From an uncultured Oscillospiraceae bacterium (GTDB lineage Bacteria; Bacillota; Clostridia; Oscillospirales; Oscillospiraceae), in assembly GCA_947631865.1 (NCBI GenBank), contig CANRNF010000027.1, positions 1-35,126 on the forward strand: DNA of 35,126 bases. The letters are read 5' to 3'. Positions within the stretch are counted from its first letter, which is position 1. Each line of letters starts with the position of its first letter. Positions 32,205 through 35,126 of the stretch are shown here, piece after piece. Under the pieces are notes generated by a model that searched no databases, had not been told where the DNA came from, and was given only the letters and a program-made list of their open reading frames with translations. A program made the position numbers and the translations under genes.

Positions 32205-32888
32205 TCAACCCCCCACGATGTATTTTCCGTTTTCTTTTCTTATGTACAGGGCCTGGCTGCCCAGGCGCTCCATCAGCCGCTTCAATTCCGGTCTGTCCTC
32301 CTGCATCTCCTCCCACTGGGCACCGCGCAGAAATACGAACGGGCAAGCCATCACCGCCGCGTGCTCCGGGAGCGCGAAGTCCCGCAGCAGCTTTTTCCGG
32401 TCCACCGTCCGCCGGTATGTCTCTCCTTCCAGGACGCACCGCAGCATGGTCTCCCCGCTGTCCGGCTTTTTCAGCTCCAGTATCCGAAGCAGGCCGCCGT
32501 CCCAGGCAAGAAGGTCGATCTTTCCCGCGTCGTCCGCGCGCTTGTTTTTCAGCGGCGTTTGATAGTCCAGCACTTTCCCCACCAGCGGCAGTTCTCCCTG
32601 CCGGAACATCTCCATGGCGATGCGTTCCTCTTCCCGGTTTGACCGCTCGGCATCGGTGGTACCGTCGTGGCCCGCGGTCTTATAGCTTGTCCCGCGGGTG
32701 ATCTGCGGGATGCTATCGAACCGGCCCAAATTGTCACAGCACCACCGGGCGATGACCTCCGTGCAGATCTCTCCGGTATCTGATGTCCTGCCCCGGTAAT
32801 TGATGAAGTCTTGCTTGTAGAATGTTCTCATGTTCCCGGCGGCGGCACTGACTTTTGCCAGGAGCTCCGCTTCTGTATAGCCCGCCAT
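32205..32888 (-). CDS. PD-(D/E)XK nuclease-like protein, uncharacterised
   Basis: The 227-residue protein contains KIDLLAWDGGLLRILELKKP: Asp125, then Glu138-Leu-Lys140 after a hydrophobic strand, the classic D-(X)n-EXK arrangement of restriction-like nucleases. An upstream Glu-rich helix (SNREEERIAMEMF, about 83-95) and a later LEGETYRRTV helix fit the fold. I do not recognise the family. AAGGAGG lies 8 bases before the ATG at 32888; a longer frame to 32960 lacks support. It is the first gene of the three-gene cassette and ends 3 bases before the membrane-protein gene. The fold call is moderately sure; activity is not shown. Confidence 0.65.
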   Translation of the reverse strand: MAGYTEAELLAKVSAAAGNMRTFYKQDFINYRGRTSDTGEICTEVIARWCCDNLGRFDSIPQITRGTSYKTAGHDGTTDAERSNREEERIAMEMFRQGELPLVGKVLDYQTPLKNKRADDAGKIDLLAWDGGLLRILELKKPDSGETMLRCVLEGETYRRTVDRKKLLRDFALPEHAAVMACPFVFLRGAQWEEMQEDRPELKRLMERLGSQALYIRKENGKYIVGG

Positions 32889-32985
32889 ATGTGATGCCTC
32901 CTTCTCCATGGCGACCTCTTGCAAAGCGATAATATCATACCTGGCTTGGAAAATCCACACCCGTGGCCGGCCGCCAATTTTATAC

Positions 32986-33014
32986 TTGCATTCTCATGGG
33001 GCCGGTGCTATAAT
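32986..33014 (+). promoter_or_regulatory. Promoter of tRNA-Gly
   Basis: TTGCAT (32986-32991), a 17-base spacer and a perfect TATAAT (33009-33014), about 18 bases before the tRNA. It is divergent from the accessory cassette. Confidence 0.8.
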
Positions 33015-33032
33015 CTTAGAGCTTTCAGCCAT

Positions 33033-33106
33033 GCAGGTGTAGTTCAATGGCAGAACATCAGCTTCCCAAGCTGAATACGAGGGTTCGATTCCCTTCACCT
33101 GCTCCA
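33033..33106 (+). tRNA. tRNA-Gly (anticodon CCC)
   Basis: The 74-base sequence folds as a cloverleaf: acceptor GCAGGTG with CACCTGC, D stem GTTC/GAAC, anticodon stem TCAGC/GCTGA with loop TTCCCAA, T loop TTCGATT. The anticodon CCC reads GGG (Gly). The CCA end is encoded. Confidence 0.95.
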
Positions 33107-33115
33107 CAGCGTCTG

Positions 33116-33178
33116 AAGACTCTTGAGGACGATGGGTCCTCGCAAGCGAGCCCCCATACGTCGGTCAAGAGCCTTCTT
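33116..33178. other. Structured spacer between the two tRNAs
   Basis: GAAGACTCTTGA and TCAAGAGCCTTCTTC can pair through CTCTTGA/TCAAGAG, enclosing GAGGAC-GATG-GGTCCTC and TCGCAAGCGA stems. This may be a tRNA precursor processing structure or a remnant of another element. No known RNA family is recognised. Confidence 0.3.
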
Positions 33179-33184
33179 CCTTCT

Positions 33185-33279
33185 CCCCACAAAACCCGCT
33201 CCGCTGGGCTTTTGTGGGGACCCCAATGGGGATTTCGCAGAGCCCATTTCGTTGGGCTTTTGTGGGGGCCCCAGCGGGG
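33185..33279. repeat. Hairpin and 26-bp direct repeats between the tRNAs
   Basis: CCCCACAAAA (33185-33194) pairs with TTTTGTGGGG (33210-33219). A 26-base unit beginning GGGCTTTTGTGGGG occurs at 33206-33231 and 33254-33279, period 48, with three differences. The changes (ACCCCAATGGGG against GCCCCAGCGGGG) keep the small CCCC/GGGG stem intact. No coding capacity is seen. Confidence 0.75.
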
Positions 33280-33289
33280 AACAAGGTAT

Positions 33290-33365
33290 CGGGGTGTAGC
33301 GCAGTTGGTAGCGCGCCTGGTTCGGGACCAGGAGGTCGGGTGTTCAAGTCACCTCACTCCGACCA
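33290..33365 (+). tRNA. tRNA-Pro (anticodon CGG)
   Basis: Cloverleaf with acceptor CGGGGTG/CACTCCG (one G-T pair), anticodon stem CCTGG/CCAGG with loop TTCGGGA, T loop TTCAAGT and encoded CCA. The anticodon CGG reads CCG (Pro). No separate promoter is seen, so it may be co-transcribed with tRNA-Gly. Confidence 0.95.
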
Positions 33366-33366
33366 T

Positions 33367-33414
33367 TTCGAGTGTTCATAAGGGATTTCACTTTATGAAC
33401 ACTCGAATCCTTTT
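33367..33414 (+). terminator. Terminator after tRNA-Pro
   Basis: TTCGAGTGTTCATAA (33367-33381) and its exact complement (33393-33407) form a 15-bp stem with an 11-base loop, followed by TCCTTTT. It begins 2 bases after the tRNA CCA end. Confidence 0.8.
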
Positions 33415-33427
33415 ATCTGCGTCCCAT

Positions 33428-33455
33428 GCAGGGCAGGCGCGGCAGCCTGCCCTGC
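33428..33455. terminator. GC-rich hairpin at the end of the recombinase gene
   Basis: GCAGGGCAGGC and GCCTGCCCTGC form a perfect 11-bp stem with a GCGGCA loop, beginning 2 bases past the recombinase stop. No clear U tract follows on the minus strand, so it may be a weak terminator. Confidence 0.5.
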
Positions 33456-33457
33456 CT

Positions 33458-35126
33458 TTATTTTGCGGCTGGTTCGGTGACGTACTCCACAGCTACGCCC
33501 TTGCAGGTATCGGCCTTGTAATTGGAACGAGGCATCGCTGGCGGGATTTCGATATAGCCCACGAAGCGGTAGTAGATCACGATTCGCTGGGTACGGTTCT
33601 TGCCTGTGCCCTCCGTCTCAAACACGTCGATATGGTCTATCAGTTCCCGAAGCAAAGGCGCGGTCAAGCGTTCCATCCGCATAAACTGCCGTATCGCTTT
33701 CATGAAACTCTCGCGCCCGCGCTGCTGTTTTCCCGAATCCACAAGCCTTTTCCGAAGCTCGGCGATCTTTTCCTTCAGTTCCAGCCGCTCGACCTCGTAT
33801 TTATGGGAAAGCTGCATAAACCACTCGTCGCTCACTTTGCCCGTGACATTATCCTCGTACAGCTTCTCATACATCCGGGACACGGTATCATTTCTCATGA
33901 TCACCTTTTGCAGTTCGCTCTCGTTCCGCTTTTGCTCTTTCTCAAGCTCCTTGTTGGTCTTTTGAGCGAGCATCTCGGCAAAAGCCCCCTCATCGGCCCG
34001 CAGCATCGCCGCCATTCGCCGCAGCTCCAGCGTGACCACCTGTTCGATGGCGTCCGCCCGGACATAGTGGCGCGTTGGGCATTTGCCGCGATAATCAATT
34101 GCGTTGTCTGAACACACGAAGAAGTGGATGCGTTTGTTGATCGTGTTCGTATGATACCGCAGTTTCCTGTGACAGTCGCCGCAATACAGCAAGTCGCTGA
34201 AAACACTCTTTTCACCGTTCTCCGGCTTTGGAGCGCGGCGCTTGGTTTTGGCTGTGAGCACCTGTACCTGCTCAAAGACGCTCCGTTCAATGATCGGCTC
34301 ATGGACATCCTTGAACACTGCCCAGTTCTCCGGGGCATTCTCGACCCTCTTCTTGTTCTTGAACGACTTGGAGTAGGTCCTGAAATTGATGACATCCCCA
34401 CAGTACTCCTGCTGCGACAGGATCTTCTGGACGGTGGTCATACACCATTTGTACGGATTCGTCTGCGTCTTTTTGCCGCCCCTCGGAAGCCCCTTGCTCT
34501 GCCAATACGCCATTGGGACCATGACCTTCTGTTTCTGCAGAGCCCTTGCGATGGCTTCATTCCCTTTTCCGTCAAGGCACATTTTAAAGATGCTTCTGAC
34601 CACCTCCGCCGCCTCCGGGTCTATGACCCATTTCTTCTTGTCATCCGGGGACTTCATATACCCATAGGGCGGCGGCGACAGCGGCTCTCCCGCGTTGCCG
34701 CGCAGGCGGTTGGATGAGCGCACCTTTTTGGAAATATCCCGCGCGTACATCTCATTGAGGATGTTCTTGAACGGCGCGATCTCGCTCTCGCCTTCCTCGC
34801 TGTCGATGGAATCATTCACGGCGATGAAGCGGACATTCCTGTCAGGGAAATAACTGTCCGTATAATGACCAACGGAAACATAGTCGCGTCCCAGACGGCT
34901 GAGGTCCTTGACCATCACAGCGGAGACATATCCCATGTCGATGTCGCTGAGCATCTGCTGAAATCCGGGCCGGTTGAAGTTTGTCCCCGTATAGCCGTCA
35001 TCCACATAGTATTTCGTGTTGGACAGCCCCAGTTCCTTTGCCTTCAGCGAAAGCAGGCGCTTTTGATTGGCGATGGAATTGCTGTCGCACTCCGTACCGT
35101 CATCCCTGGACAGGCGGCAGTATAGC
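33458..35126 (-). CDS. Large serine recombinase, N-terminus cut by window edge
   Basis: The visible 555 or so residues begin LYCRLSRDDG, which holds the nucleophile Ser; only about the first 10-15 residues should be missing. The order is that of large serine recombinases: catalytic domain with VDDGYTGTNFNRPGFQQML and KDLSRLGRDY, a recombinase domain (YGYMKSPDDKKKWVIDPEAAEVVRSIFKMCLDGKG), a zinc ribbon with CGDCHRKL and CPTRHYV, a coiled coil (NKELEKEQKRNESELQKVI), and a C-terminal tail. It resembles the TnpX/TndX type that moves integrative elements in Clostridia. It probably marks one end of a mobile element that continues to the right. It lies just past tRNA-Pro, convergent with it. Confidence 0.93.
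   Translation of the reverse strand, partial: LYCRLSRDDGTECDSNSIANQKRLLSLKAKELGLSNTKYYVDDGYTGTNFNRPGFQQMLSDIDMGYVSAVMVKDLSRLGRDYVSVGHYTDSYFPDRNVRFIAVNDSIDSEEGESEIAPFKNILNEMYARDISKKVRSSNRLRGNAGEPLSPPPYGYMKSPDDKKKWVIDPEAAEVVRSIFKMCLDGKGNEAIARALQKQKVMVPMAYWQSKGLPRGGKKTQTNPYKWCMTTVQKILSQQEYCGDVINFRTYSKSFKNKKRVENAPENWAVFKDVHEPIIERSVFEQVQVLTAKTKRRAPKPENGEKSVFSDLLYCGDCHRKLRYHTNTINKRIHFFVCSDNAIDYRGKCPTRHYVRADAIEQVVTLELRRMAAMLRADEGAFAEMLAQKTNKELEKEQKRNESELQKVIMRNDTVSRMYEKLYEDNVTGKVSDEWFMQLSHKYEVERLELKEKIAELRKRLVDSGKQQRGRESFMKAIRQFMRMERLTAPLLRELIDHIDVFETEGTGKNRTQRIVIYYRFVGYIEIPPAMPRSNYKADTCKGVAVEYVTEPAAK

Noticed and set aside
33290-33460. tRNA-Pro 3' end as the attachment site of a tyrosine-type integrase
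   Set aside because: The neighbouring enzyme is a serine recombinase, which usually does not use tRNA ends, and no second copy of the tRNA end is seen in the window.
33047-34111. Plus-strand 354-residue frame beginning inside tRNA-Gly
   Set aside because: It runs through both tRNAs, the repeats and the antisense of the recombinase; it cannot be a real gene.

Overview
The window looks like chromosome from a high-GC, spore-forming member of the Clostridia, most likely an Oscillospiraceae-type gut bacterium. The main evidence is an IspH-ribosomal protein S1 fusion, the ordered set scpA-scpB-DUF2953-ytfJ-dacF-rluB, the sporulation-linked YtfJ and SpoIVFB-like proteins, the paired TIGR03960/TIGR03936 proteins, a DUF1540 protein, and a large serine recombinase with a zinc ribbon. 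Taxonomy is inferred from gene content only.

Layout. At 1-1277 (minus) is the start of a lipoprotein solute-binding protein with a very long acidic linker; its leader carries two palindromes. An M3 oligoendopeptidase follows (minus), then three 77-bp tandem repeats that end exactly at recG (plus), which appears to be read from a leaderless message. A strong bidirectional terminator separates recG from a minus-strand block: rpiR-type regulator, BaiN-like flavoprotein, cmk, and ispH fused to four S1 domains. Upstream on the same strand lie rluB, dacF, ytfJ, DUF2953, scpB, scpA and a site-2 protease, then engB, lon, clpX, clpP, tig and a metallophosphoesterase. Together these cover isoprenoid precursor synthesis and translation, chromosome condensation, cell-wall and sporulation functions, and protein folding and degradation.

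At 23.1-23.5 kb a small plus-strand DUF1540 gene ends in a palindromic MITE-like element. Another minus-strand operon (lepB, ylqF, rnhB, yraN, thrC) has its own promoter directly after the rplS terminator. rplS has a promoter and a possible leader peptide. Next come the TIGR03936/TIGR03960 pair, a SpoIVFB-like protease and a 58-residue membrane protein.

From 31.3 kb to the end the character changes. A lower-GC, tightly coupled three-gene cassette encodes a PD-(D/E)XK nuclease-like protein, a two-helix membrane protein, and a 62-residue protein that looks like the two ends of an RNase J-type metallo-beta-lactamase protein joined together. It is followed by tRNA-Gly(CCC), a block of hairpin repeats, tRNA-Pro(CGG), and a large serine recombinase that runs off the window. 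This is the accessory part and the best candidate for an undescribed system. Most other genes are ordinary housekeeping genes, so the unusual points there are regulatory or architectural.
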